DNA of 64,000 bases. Source: Neoechinorhynchus agilis (taxonomy: Eukaryota > Acanthocephala). The DNA is taken from NCBI GenBank assembly GCA_051530055.1, contig CM121341.1, positions 10,354,001 through 10,418,000 on the forward strand, given 5' to 3'. Every line of letters starts with the position of its first letter. The stretch's first letter is position 1. The position numbers and the translations under genes were made by a program. The notes under the pieces are model-generated. The model had not been told where the DNA came from and ran no database searches. It saw only the letters and a list, made by a program, of their open reading frames with translations. Below, piece by piece: positions 1 through 10,852 of the stretch.

Positions 1-85
1 AGAGCCCGGTGAGTTGTTTCGGCAATACGAGAGTACAATACAAATAGAAAGCGATTCCGAGAGCGATAGTTCAGATAATGAGTAG
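1..85 (+). pseudogene. 3' end of a homeodomain-like gene, copy 1 (cut by window edge)
   Basis: The first 85 bases encode the last 28 residues, rich in Ser, Asp and Glu, of a protein almost identical to the complete homeodomain-like gene at 15200-15619, including the same stop codon. Only the acidic tail is visible, so whether this copy is intact upstream of the window is unknown; I list it as a partial gene for lack of a partial category. The following 340 bases also match the 3' flank of the other copy, so a duplication, not shared domain structure, explains the match. Confidence 0.75.
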
Positions 86-425
86 AGGATCGATGCTTAT
101 GAGATTAAGATTGCACTTCATTAAAAAATATTTATTCTTTTCTATTTATTGATCACGATCCTTTGCAAATCAATAATAGTATCAAATAAGACGTTGAAAG
201 GTAGAAAATCGGATTCTCGGTGGTTCAGTACTTCTTCATTTGCATGTCTTTCTTTTCGTAAAAGAGGTGGATTTATCCCTCAAATGGGAAACAATCGGAG
301 TTATTCCACGCCTGAGAAACTCAAACGGAAATAATAACATTAGTGGAAATTGTAAGCTCTTAAACGTTGCGAAAAGTTATTAATAATCCAATGGTTGCGA
401 AATGTTTTGAAGTTAATTTGAATGC
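1..425. repeat. Segmental duplication, copy 1 (partner 15535-15957)
   Basis: Bases 1-425 match 15535-15957 with a few substitutions and small indels, covering the homeodomain gene tail and its 3' flank. The match stops abruptly in both copies after the same short AT-rich stretch. At 15958 the second copy is joined to a LINE reverse-transcriptase fragment, while this copy continues into unrelated AT-rich DNA. Confidence 0.9.
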
Positions 426-809
426 ATTTTCGTTATAAACCGAAGGCTATTTTTTGCTAATTTATTCACGTTTGCAGAGATGTGTTATTTCAAAAATGCG
501 GAATTCGGGACATCTGAGCTAAACCGAATTATATTAAATTGTAATTTGTATACATGTAAAAGTCGTTGAAATACTTCCTAGAAAGACGAGCAATTTCATT
601 ATTTATTAATAAAATAATTGAAGAAATCATTACGTGTCTTCTATCCACGAGGATTCAAATTAAAACCTTTTCACAATTTTTTATTTATAATTTTAATAGG
701 TGGGATCGTTTCGTCTAAACATTAAAATTTCAAACGATGCTTTTTTTCGACAAAGCGTTAGTAAAATTAAAATTTTTTTTTATTTTTAATTAATAATGGC
801 TCTTTTAAC
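426..809. other. AT-rich intergenic stretch, nothing recognised
   Basis: AT-rich sequence with short A and T runs and no open frame resembling a known family. It lies between the duplicated homeodomain flank and a decayed non-LTR fragment. Confidence 0.5.
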
Positions 810-1500
810 TTAAAAAAGTTCACAGAATTTAATTTTTGCTTTCTCCACCTGTATCGCAAGCGATATGTTTTGTAGGAGATAGGTTGAGAGCTCTAATGTC
901 CTTGGTTGCTTTTTATTAACCGCTAAGCGGGATAGGAGTCCGTGAGGTCCCAGGATTCGACGGACGCCTCTTTCACATTGCTGGCTTCCGGGGAATCGAC
1001 ACAGGTTGCGTCCCATAGCAGATGACATTTTCCCTTGTGCCAGGGAAAAATAGTCAGATTATCCGGTCTACGACCATCATCCAGTCTGCGGCTTGGCTGC
1101 AGGGTATTCGGCGGCGCGTGTGCCGTGTCTTAATGGCGCGGCTAATTCTATTGTTCAGTTCCGTGTGCCTCGCGAATCGACCGCTGGAGCGCTTATATGC
1201 CAGCGGTCATGTCTTCATGTGGCGTCTACACGTCGATGCCGCATCTGCCAGATTGGTAATCCGAGCATCAAGGACACCGCGATTCTCAGGATTTCACTAT
1301 CTAATTGAGTTCCGTGTGAAGCGACAGGGAGAGCGTTCAAGCATGTGCCGGGTTCTTTGTAGGATACTGCATTTAATCGTGTTCTATCCACCATGGAGAG
1401 CGAATTTTCAAGTGAGTTGTGGACTCGCTCAGCCAATGGAATATCCCACGAGCGCTGTTTTTCCGGGTGCTCTGGGCGCTGCAAGATTTATTTCGATGTG
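810..1500 (-). mobile_element. Decayed C-terminal fragment of a non-LTR retrotransposon
   Basis: On the minus strand the piece at 1215-1484 parallels the C-terminal region of the longer element at 29755-32790: both contain an L-A/N-A-V-S segment, an E-x-G-x-x-L-x-A-x-P segment, then ILRIAVSLMLGLPI here against VTRIAVSLRLGLPI there. The piece at 810-1028 matches the extreme C-terminus, with LLQNISLAIQ against LRQNISLAVQ. Frames are broken and no polymerase core is present, so this is a dead 3' fragment of the same family. Confidence 0.75.
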
Positions 1501-1682
1501 CCTTAGATGCTTGACTTTGAATTACTTTTAAGATTGGGGTCATTCACGGTGGGCCACGGTCGGATATTCAAGTGAATTTTCTTGGGTGAGTAAATTGTTA
1601 ACCTTTTAATTTTTATATGTTGGTTGCTCTTACCATAAAACGAATCCAACGATAAAACGTTTTAATAATAGGACCTTAAATT

Positions 1683-3611
1683 TTAGTAGTAATAAATTGC
1701 TTTAATTTTCATTCCATTGACGACTATCTGTCCCAGCGATCTCATCATTGCGAAGCGATCGATATTGAAGTGTTGGACCATATTGTTCGAAACATTCAAG
1801 AAAACAAGATTTGGCATTTTGATATCATAAAGACTTCCCGGTATACTTCTAAGTTTGTTATCAGCCAGGTTAAAAAATATGAGATTTTCCAATCCATCGA
1901 ACGCATCAACAGGAAATGTTCTGAGCTTGTTGTGGCTGAGATCGATAGCTTCCAAAAGGCTAGCAGCTTCAAATGCTTTTGAATTTATTTTGCTGATTAT
2001 GTTTGATTGGAGACTCAAATATTTAAGATTGGATAAACGTGAAAAATCTGAAGGTTCAAGCATTGTTATTTGATTATTGCTCAAGTCGAAAGAAGTTAAA
2101 GTATTGGTTGGTAGCAACACACTGATTTCTCCCACCGTTATCAGATTTTGGTGTTTTAGCGAGATAACCTGAGTAGCTTTTGGACCATAAATCTTCAAGG
2201 CGGTTAAAATGGACTGCGGTACGAATTCCGAGCGAAGACCGAAGTACGCGAGATTCAAGTAAGTGTTTGTCCTATTGAAGGTTACTGTTGATATGTTATT
2301 TCCTCGCAAAATGACCGATGGAATGGAATACACGGGCGACTTTCGTGCAATCAAATCTCGAATTCGATTTTCAGACGCGTCGATGTATCTAATTTTTTTT
2401 GTATTCCGAAAAAGGTTGTAATGGACATACTTTAGCTGGTTGTAACTAATCGAGAAGATTTCCAGTAGGCGATTATTCCTAAAACTGTCCGAGTTAATCG
2501 TTTTCACCAGATTATGATCAAGAAATATATCTCTTAAGCTTGTTAACTTCGAAAAAGCGTTTTTGTGGAAACCTATAATTTTATTATCTTGAAGACGTAG
2601 TATTGTAAGACTTGTCCAGTCATTTAAATCATTTTCGTATATGAATTTTATTTGATTATACGCTAATGATAATTCCTTTATGTTTTCCTTTGTTTGTAAG
2701 TTTCCAAGTGGAATCAAATTCAATTGATTTCTCGTTATCTCAAGATTTTCAAGTCGAGGTGCTGCAGCTAACAAATTAGTGTCAAACACTTTGGCCGGTC
2801 CATTAGCGACAATAAATTCATATAATCTGGAATATTGCTCTTTACGGCGTAATAAATCGGTTACATTTGCGAGATAGCTAATATGGAGATAACGAAGATT
2901 TTTAAACCATTCCATTTTGTCTACGGATTTTATTGGATTACCAACTATGTACAATTCCTCAAGATTGCAAAAAGAGCTGCAGTCCTGCGCGGACAAATGT
3001 TCAATCAAATTATTTCTTAAATCCAATAGTTTCAGATATCTTAGTTGGCTAATAACGTTTATACTTTCACTTGTGAGCATATTGTTCGATAAACGAAGTA
3101 TATTCAATAACGGTAATTGCTGTGGGAAATGAACAGGAATTACTGATATGTTGTTGAAACTCAAACTTAGTCGACGAATTCTCATGAATTCCTGAAAAGC
3201 ATCTTCTTGAATCTTAACAATTCCAGCTCTCTCAATATCCAACTGTTTTACACCTCTGAATTTATGAAGTAAAGAATTGCTCAGTACTGACGATTTGTAT
3301 GATTTTTCCGAATCATGAGAGACAGTTACTCTAACTGCTTTGGGAAATAATGAAGAAAAATTTTCAGGAATATCTTTGAGATCGACATTATAAAATTGAA
3401 AATTTTCATGCTTCCGTTGAACAGATCCTAATAAATTAGTAATCGATTTCATTCTCCCAAGAGCATCATTTTGGTAACATCGTATTTGAATGCCGAAGAT
3501 CGTTTGACACTTTGTTAACTCGCACTTCGGTTCTCTTCCTTGCTTTTCCACTGAAATAAAACTTAGTTGAATTGCTAACAATAGAATATTTAAATGAAAC
3601 ACTGGAAACAT
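1683..3611 (-). CDS. Secreted leucine-rich-repeat protein
   Basis: Intronless 642-residue protein. The Met at 3611 is chosen because it begins a clear signal peptide (MFPVFHLNILLLAIQL) followed by a mature start with several Cys; the open frame extends six codons further only through a TTG. From about residue 80 to the end the protein is a run of LRRs of about 22-25 residues with L-x-x-L-x-L-x-x-N cores, for example LRRLSLSFNNIS, LTILRLQDNKI and LKYLSLQSNIIS. There is no transmembrane segment or cytoplasmic tail before the stop, so it is probably secreted or attached by other means. Similar extracellular LRR proteins act in adhesion and receptor recognition, but no specific orthologue is recognised. 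Confidence 0.85.
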   Translation of the reverse strand: MFPVFHLNILLLAIQLSFISVEKQGREPKCELTKCQTIFGIQIRCYQNDALGRMKSITNLLGSVQRKHENFQFYNVDLKDIPENFSSLFPKAVRVTVSHDSEKSYKSSVLSNSLLHKFRGVKQLDIERAGIVKIQEDAFQEFMRIRRLSLSFNNISVIPVHFPQQLPLLNILRLSNNMLTSESINVISQLRYLKLLDLRNNLIEHLSAQDCSSFCNLEELYIVGNPIKSVDKMEWFKNLRYLHISYLANVTDLLRRKEQYSRLYEFIVANGPAKVFDTNLLAAAPRLENLEITRNQLNLIPLGNLQTKENIKELSLAYNQIKFIYENDLNDWTSLTILRLQDNKIIGFHKNAFSKLTSLRDIFLDHNLVKTINSDSFRNNRLLEIFSISYNQLKYVHYNLFRNTKKIRYIDASENRIRDLIARKSPVYSIPSVILRGNNISTVTFNRTNTYLNLAYFGLRSEFVPQSILTALKIYGPKATQVISLKHQNLITVGEISVLLPTNTLTSFDLSNNQITMLEPSDFSRLSNLKYLSLQSNIISKINSKAFEAASLLEAIDLSHNKLRTFPVDAFDGLENLIFFNLADNKLRSIPGSLYDIKMPNLVFLNVSNNMVQHFNIDRFAMMRSLGQIVVNGMKIKAIYYY

Positions 3612-4169
3612 TGCGGTTACAAACGACAAAAAAATCGAGACAACTCATGTACATAAATACATTTGAAAGAGTAAAATAGGTGTGAGTTACTTGCAGAATG
3701 AATGTACCAGCATTACATCGCCCTTTTCATCGGTGCGCGGAGAAAACGCCAATTTTTATCTTTAACTCGACTACTTAAGCGACATTTAATAATCCAGAAT
3801 TAGACTTTTCGGCTAGGAATAAGATAAAGTGAAACTGTCAATCTAAAGCGTAGATAAATGATAGTTAAAAATGGAATCATTGATTCGGCTCGGAGCTTTG
3901 TGAAGAGAGTTCCGACATTTGAAAGGCTGAAAATGATAAAATTGTTAAAGTTCAAATAATATTTAAATACAAAAAAATTATGATCGGTTACAGTTAAGCT
4001 TGTTTATATTTGCAAAATTAATAAAGGAGCTAAACTTAAAAAATTCACTTATAGCCACGGCTACTACCCTTAAAGTCACTTAATTTTCGTCTATATCGAT
4101 CAAAAAACTTCCAGAATGTTCTTAAATAATTGTTTAATCTAATACGTTTTTCTAATTTTCTTTTTATGT
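3612..4169. promoter_or_regulatory. Upstream region of the LRR gene
   Basis: About 560 bases without a supportable gene, directly 5' of the minus-strand LRR gene, so its promoter should lie here. It is AT-rich; I see no convincing TATA box or known operator. Confidence 0.3.
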
Positions 4170-4900
4170 TTTTTTATAGCACCCGATCATCATCAGTTTT
4201 GTGTTTCATGTCACATTTTCGCGATTTTATAAAGAAAACTCTAAATTGCTCGAAACTCGCTTTAATTTCGCCATACAAAGAATCTGCAATTATATTTCGC
4301 GCATTAAAAGAAGATATATATTTGAGGATTGCATTCGGGTGGTGGGATATGTTATTGTTTAGGTCGCTTGTCGGCACCCGAGGGAGATTTTTAAAGATAA
4401 ATGTATATTTCGACGGATTGAATCCGTCATTGCAAATTCAATCTAAAATTACAGAGGGATTCGTCAGAGCACACAAGATTGTTCATTTTGACTAGGGACC
4501 CGGGATCGTCAACCCCGTAGACGAAGACCAGCCTCCCTGAGTGTGTTTAGGTCAACAATAGGAAGTTGGAGGGAAACTTTTGCTTTGTTCCCTTCCATAC
4601 TGTTGGCCATCTCGATATATATCGAATCGTTTATCAGTTTTTGGAATTTTCTCTTTTCCGTGCAGGGGACGTCGGTCTTGTCGAATCCGATTGAGTGTGT
4701 ATTTAAGTATGCGTTATTAAAAATGGCAGACGTGGTGTTCCAACATAGTAAGGCGTATTTGTGTTCGCGTAGACGTGAAGTTAAACAACTCATTGTTTCA
4801 CCTAAGTAGGCCACATTTCCAAGTCGTTTCAAGGGATGCTGTAGAATACGTCAGAACTCGTGTTTTGCTAGGCGAACGGGACATTTTGAATTTCCAAGTC
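4170..4900 (-). mobile_element. Penelope-like element fragment with GIY-YIG-type endonuclease remnant
   Basis: The minus-strand frame at 4509-4832 contains YLGETMSCLTSRLREHK followed by a spaced Asn and His, the pattern of the GIY-YIG endonuclease C-terminal to the reverse transcriptase in Penelope-like elements (Y-I-G-x-T, R-x-x-x-H). Downstream at 4174-4377 another frame on the same strand continues with interruptions. No polymerase motifs were found nearby, so this is a 3' fragment. Confidence 0.6.
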
Positions 4901-5315
4901 TGTCCAGCGTATCAGATTAGAACACAAATATTAAAGAATTCAGTTCTGATAAATTTCACTGCTCGGTTTTCCATTGGTGGATTGGGTTGTGAATACCTGT
5001 CTTTCTTAAGAGCCTGTCGTTTCACTCAATTCGAGTATTCCCTTGATTTCAACATATTACAGATATTATGGATTATTGTAAAGATGTTCATCAATTACTT
5101 TTTTATCAATGGCGAATTGTAACACACTCGAGCTTTATTGAAGTCAACCTTGCGAATTTTCTAGGCCTCGGTCTCCTTCTCAAGCATTGCTTGTAAGTTG
5201 AGCAAAAGGGTGATAGAAAGCGGCAGTAATGGTGTTTCCAAATCCTTAAGGCGTGGGAACACCGAATTCAATTTTAATCTGTATGGTACACTGAAAATAT
5301 GCATCAAAATTTAAA
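4901..5315. other. Intergenic sequence, nothing recognised
   Basis: Unassigned sequence between a Penelope fragment and the 5' repeats of a LINE. Open frames are short and match nothing I recognise; it may be further decayed element DNA. Confidence 0.35.
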
Positions 5316-5324
5316 AGGTGTTAA

Positions 5325-5562
5325 CGTTCTCTCTCTGGTTAACGTTCTCTCTCTGGTTAACGTTCTCTCTCGTCAACGTTCTCTCTCTCGTCAATCGCCA
5401 ACGTTCAACGTTCTCTCTCTCGTCAATTGCCAACGTTCAACGTTCTCTCTCTCGTAAATCGTCAACGTTCAACGTTCTCTCTCTCTCGTCAATCGTCAAC
5501 GTTCAACTTTCTCTCTCTCGTCAATCGTCAAAGTTCAACGTTCTCTCTCCCGTCCGTCATAA
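5325..5562 (+). repeat. CTCTCT-rich tandem repeat, probable LINE 5' region
   Basis: Imperfect tandem units of about 18-35 bases built on AACGTTCTCTCTCTCGTCAA. The array ends where the long pyrimidine-rich LINE begins, and the strand asymmetry continues into that element, so these repeats are probably its 5' untranslated or promoter repeats, not an independent satellite. Confidence 0.75.
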
Positions 5563-8553
5563 ACACTTGCAATCAATGCCGAGGCCAAAGCGCCCAACCA
5601 CCAAGCCCGTACCCTGTGACATGGACGATTGTGCGGTTAAAACTCAAATATTCGTCACAAATACTTGGGCAGCAGGCAGGAAATTTATTTGCGGTTTCTG
5701 TACTGCCGCCTTGCTCATACCGTGTTCGTCGGCCCCCCTTCCCAATAAGTACTCAAGCACTAACCACTCCCAAACCCCTAATCCCCAACCCCTTCCATCT
5801 TAAGTTTCCCCACCCCAAACCTCATCGTCTCCCTCGCTTCACTCTCTAAATACTGCCCACCCACCCTTGGCTGTCGGCGCCCTCCAAGACTCCTCTCCAC
5901 ACTTAAATTAGACTTCTCTTCAACAATATTCTCCCCTCCTTAATTCCGTTCCTATCATCTCGCGTACCCCTCTTCCCTCGTCCCTGCACTCTAAATCTCA
6001 CTCTGCTCCACCATTAAAACCGAACCCCCTTCCTCCTCGGCCTCATCTAAATCCCCCATCTCCTTTCTAGCACCCCGTACTGCTAGAAAAAACCATAAAC
6101 CCCTCCCATCCTTCTACGATTACGTTTCAACGTTAGCCCCATCAAAACCTTCCACTTTCTCTCCTGTACCTCGATTTTCTAGTAAAAAGCACACACCCCT
6201 ACCATCCTTCAACGACTACATTAAGAATCCCTCGCCTCGTAAACTAACTCCTCCTAAACCCCTCTCATCCTTGCCTCCACTAATCTCTCATCTGCCTAAA
6301 ACCACTATTCCGCACCCTACCAATTCTGAAAACTTTCGCTTCGCCCCTCAGAAGCGAAAAATGCTTTGGACGCTCACACTACCTCATCTCTTACCACCAC
6401 CTCTTCAACTCCCAATATCCTCTTTCCCCTCGAGTTCATCCCGCACGCACAGTTCCCACCCTTATGGTTTCTACACTCAAATCACCCCTCACTACAGTGT
6501 CCACCCACGAATCCATAATCCCCGAACTACCCCATCGGTCAACTCCCATCCCTTCTCTCTTTGCGCAGCTTCAACCCTCTCCGTCAGTGTCCACCCCTCA
6601 GTTCCCTTCTAAACATCCCTTTCCAATAATCTTTTATTCTAACATCCGCAGCCTCCTCCCCAAACTGGATGAGCTCCAAATAGTGACTTCTTCTTGCAAC
6701 GCCGACATCCTTGTAATTACGGAAACATGTGTCTCACCCCATAGCAAATTATCTGCCTTCCTTCCAAACTTTCAAGCTTTTCACCCCACAAGGGACTTCC
6801 GAAACGAGGGAGGCGTATCGATCTTCATCCTCGTCTCTCTCCCTTACCATTGCTCTTCACCCTACCCTTTCATCTTCGACGATCTTGAATGGCTTCACAT
6901 CCAACTTCATCTCCCCCTCCGCAATGTCCAACGTGAGATCTCTATCGCTGACCTTTATCGCCCCCTTCCTCAAACATTCCCAACACACTTCAACAAATAG
7001 ACCACCTATTTACTGACCTACTTTCCACTTCCTCAGATCACTTCATCATATTGGGCGATTTTAACAAACTGCCGATCCCGCCCTCGCTCTCTCATCTCCC
7101 CGACTCGTTACTTTCCCCACACGCTTCTCCTCCCGCCTTGATAAAATTTTCTCAAACATCAGGCAATACTCGCGCACTACCAAACTCCCCCCGATCGCCT
7201 CGTCTGGCCATTGCTTCATTATTCTCTCCCACTCATCACCTCAAAACCGTTCCTTTTCCGACCTCTACGTTGTCTGAGATAAACGTGATCATCATATCCA
7301 CGCCTTTGCTGTATGTGTCAATTCTGCTATCACGCAAAACCGCTCTACCACCTTTGGCACTGACCCTCGATTGCAATGGGCTCTTTGTTAAATCTAATAG
7401 AATCTGCGATGAAGGCCCCTTTCCTCGCAAAACAATACGAATCTCGAACCGCGACCCTCCATGGTTCTCGCCTTTTCTAAAAACCCTTCAAATGCAGGTC
7501 ACCAAAGCTTTCCGGTTAGGCAATCCCGCTTACCCCTCCCTCCACTCCACACTGACCAAACGAATCCGTATAGCCCGCAAAGTATTCCTCTCATCTCGTC
7601 TCTCGTCCGTTCCCAATCGAAACTAGTGGCGTGAAATAAAAAATGTCACTGGTCTTGGTAAATCAACCCCCTTCGCATCTCTCCCCAAATCAGATCTCTC
7701 AATCCTTAACTTCATGAATAAAAACCTCTGTCCTCCCCAAACCTCCTCTCCTTTGTCCCAACCTCCCTTCGCACTTTCTGACCCGCCCATTACATGCCCT
7801 TCCTTAGTTTCCCCTCTCGAAATCCTAGAGATCCTTAAACGCCTGCCCCGCCATTCTTCCCCTAATTCGAATATCCCAAATTGGGCCATTCGTTTCATCA
7901 TCCCGGACCTTATCGATCCTCTAACGCACATAACGAACCTTAGCTTCCTATTGGGCTCTTTCCCATCGTGTCTTAAGGAAGCCCGTGTCGTCCCCCTAAC
8001 CAAAACTGATAAGCCGATTTCTCCCACATCCTTTCGTCCCATCTCTATCCTCTCACCTTTCTCTAACATCTTAGAAAAATGTTTTAAAACCCGCCTACTT
8101 CCCTTCTTCCTAAAAAACATCTCCCTTTCCCAATTCGCTTTCCGTCCTAATTACTCTTGTACTGATGCCCTCCTCTGCATCTACGATACGCTTGTGCGCA
8201 GCATAGATTCCAATCCAGCATCAACCGTCCGTCTCGTGCAACTGGATATTTCCAGGGCGTTTGGGTCGGTAGATCACTCCCTTCTCATCCAATCATGTGC
8301 TTCCCTTGGCCTCCCAACCTGGCAACTCGCTTGGATTTCCACTTTCCTCTCCAACCGCAAACAATATATCCAATGTGGAACTTCTTGTTCCTCTTCTCTG
8401 CCCATATTAAAAGGGGTCCCCCAAGGCGCCGTACTTTCCCCTCTCCTCTTTGACACTTTTCTAAATGACCTCCATCCCCTCACTCCCCCTACCAAATATT
8501 TTCTCTATACAGATGACCTCACAATCATTACCATCGCATCTCCCTCTCTAAGG
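5563..8553 (+). mobile_element. CR1/L2-type LINE (LINE A), copy 1: endonuclease and reverse transcriptase
   Basis: Decayed coding region in several frames. At 6630-6830 an APE-type endonuclease start is readable: YSNIRSLLPKLDELQ, then ADILVITETCVS. At 8000-8540 come reverse-transcriptase motifs: FRPISILSPFSNILEK, LSQFAFRPNYSCTDAL, VQLDISRAFGSVDHS, LKGVPQGAVLSPLLF and an active-site box YTDDLT where YADD is usual. The sense strand is strongly pyrimidine-rich throughout. The element stops at about 8553, in the middle of the polymerase, where another LINE starts. A second rearranged copy lies on the minus strand at 10806-12591. Confidence 0.85.
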
Positions 8554-8555
8554 TT

Positions 8556-10690
8556 ATTTAAATGAGTACTGTATCAAAACGGATGAAATCGTTGAGCACT
8601 GCAGCGGAAGGTGGCAAACGGCCACCCACTTATCTGAGAATTCCTGTGCCTCCGAAAGTCCCTAATAGTATTCTCGGAGATATGAAGCTATTTATCAATG
8701 ACAAAACTCCATGGATCATAGTGATAAATCCAACCCTAAACCCAAATCCCCTCCATTACAAAAATGGTCACACTCCATCTCGATGGTCTAGAACCCGTTT
8801 CAATCACGGGATATACCATATAAAATGTTTCTCGTTCCATGGCTTCGTTCTTTCAACGATGATTGTCAGAGAATCATGAAAGTGACATATTTCGCAAGCA
8901 ATTTGAAGGTATACCTATCCAATGATATCTATAAACGTAAATACCAATGCTATTTGGAATCGATTAAAAGTCCCAATGTTACCTTTACGAACAACTCTTG
9001 TGATTCAACATTTCTAGTGTCTGGGCTATCTCCAGATATCGAAGAGGCCGATAAGAAAGCTTTTGAAACAAAGGTTGGCTGTAAAGTCCTGTTTTTCCTC
9101 AAGTCTCGGAACAACGGACTTCCGATTCCAAGGGCAGTCGTGAAGGCTGATATCGGGGCAGGGGATGCGCTATTAACCAAAAGATGCTTTTTCCAATCGA
9201 TGGAAATAATTTTCATCGTCAACGAAATTTCGAAACTGGACAACTACATCTTTCCTCTATGTGCTGGGTGTCAGCAATCGGGACATTGGGCTCAGCAATG
9301 TCCGTAAAAACGATGTATTTGTGCATACTGTGCAGGATAGCATTCAAGCGTGAATTGTACGCGCAAATCTAAAAAATGCGCTAATTGTGGCAAAGATGGG
9401 CATTGCGCATTTTTTTGAACATGTACAGCTTTCAAGAATTACGTAAAATGGGCTCAAAACCAATCCGCATCGAAACCATCCAGGAAGCCAAAAGAATCTC
9501 TTCAACGGCAACCCCTTTATTGCACTCAGCCCGCTTCAACGTGCTCAATGTCCGGCTCGATCAGATCCGACCTCACGGGTCAGTCAACTTCGCAACCCAT
9601 TGAATCCGTACATTCTGCACCCAACATCCCGCATCACCTACCAGGTTCTGAACGCTTCTTCAGCCAACATCCTGAAGATGGTTGACTTGCGCATCTCTTC
9701 AGCGATTCAAAACTTCGAGAAACGGTTTGAGAGACATTTCGAAGCCCTCTCCGCGTCTTTAAAACAATGTATCAACCGAGCCTTTTCCATTACAGTATCT
9801 GACGCTAAGAAGCCAGCTAAGAGTCGTGTTCGTACGCCGATTTGTTCAAGCGATCTTTTCCGCGTCTGACGATGATGTGGATATGAACGAGGTGTTCGTT
9901 CGTCAAGTGATCGAGGAGCAAAAACAGATCTGCTCTGAGGGTTCAGCGGACATCATCAAAAAGGCGAGAATAGGTTTATGACCGAACTAAAGTTGGTGCA
10001 ATAGAACTCTGGTGGTCGCCTCTGAATTCCCAAAATCTTGGCCGAGGCATATAAGTATGAGATAGTCTTCATTCAGGAGACTAAAAGCGTCTATACTCTT
10101 GAGGACCTACCGGTCGGCTACAAGTCCCTGACGTCTGTCTCTTCTATCTTTATAATCCCTCCTGTCAGCCCGAACTCCCAGGGTCTCCTCTCCATTTTCA
10201 AACTTCATCTTTTGCCCTCCCTCGTCTAAAGCTTCATCTCTCCCAAGCAATTTTCTCTATCCATGTTCAAGGAAGAGTCGCTCTACTTGGTAATTTCTAC
10301 ATGCGCCCTAACAAGGTTCATTTACCTCATAACAAGGCGATCCTGAAGGACCTGCTTTCATCCGGTATCGATTTCCTGTTCTGAGACTTCAACGATCCAT
10401 CAGGCAAATGGATTCGAGCCGTTGTTCACGTCAACGATTCACATATGATTTTGGCAGCTCCATATCCCACGTTTTCCGCGTCTAATCGCAGCTCCTGGCT
10501 AGACCTTTGTCTGGCAAATAAGTTGTCTGTCTTGAAGCCGACAGTTATATCCCAATCTGCCCTATTTCTTATCTCAGGGCATGACATTCTCATTTGGGAC
10601 TTTTCTAAGAATTTGCTTTTAAACAGACGTTATAAATTGTCGTCTTTTAACATTCTTTTGTTCGAAAATTTGTGTTGGGATGAGTGATTT
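8556..10690 (+). mobile_element. I/Jockey-type LINE (LINE B): gag-like ORF1 and start of endonuclease
   Basis: Frames at 8825-9410 carry a gag-like ORF1 ending in retroviral-type zinc knuckles: CAGCQQSGHWAQQC, a second Cys/His cluster interrupted by a stop, and CANCGKDGHC. From about 10030 an endonuclease-like segment follows (EIVFIQETKS, then a D-F-N motif after a stop at 10384, then SSWLDLCLANKL). ORF1 plus zinc knuckles plus APE endonuclease is the arrangement of I and Jockey clade LINEs. The polymerase is absent and several stops interrupt the frames. Confidence 0.75.
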
Positions 10691-10734
10691 TTTGAGTAGG
10701 GATTGAATAATAATTTTTTACTGTATGTGATTTA

Positions 10735-10852
10735 AATTTATTAAAGTTTACAAGTTTTGGAAGATAATGTCCTGTGAAGCCGCAGTTTTCCTCACGCTGG
10801 CAGCAAATCTATTAAAATTTACAAGTTTTAGAAGATATATATAAACACGTTT
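10735..10852. repeat. Duplicated LINE 3' tail motif
   Basis: The sequence ATTAAAGTTTACAAGTTTTG followed by GAAGATA at about 10742 recurs with one or two changes at about 10813. One copy belongs to the host element and the other is the 3' end of inserted LINE A copy 2. Between them sits one of the two 26-base direct repeats that flank that insertion. Confidence 0.65.
10780..10805. repeat. 26-base direct repeat, left target-site duplication of LINE A copy 2
   Basis: A 26-base sequence starting CCGCAGTTTTCCTCACGCTG is repeated without change at 12592-12617. The two copies exactly bracket the minus-strand LINE A insertion, as expected for a target-site duplication made during target-primed reverse transcription. 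Confidence 0.8.

Noticed and set aside
1022-1531. A 169-residue plus-strand open frame
   Set aside because: It is the antisense of a decayed non-LTR fragment, which explains its length.
1683-3629. LRR protein start at 3629
   Set aside because: That position is a TTG; the Met at 3611 starts a proper signal peptide. The same reasoning moved the starts of the tubulin, makorin, LC8 and homeodomain-like genes.
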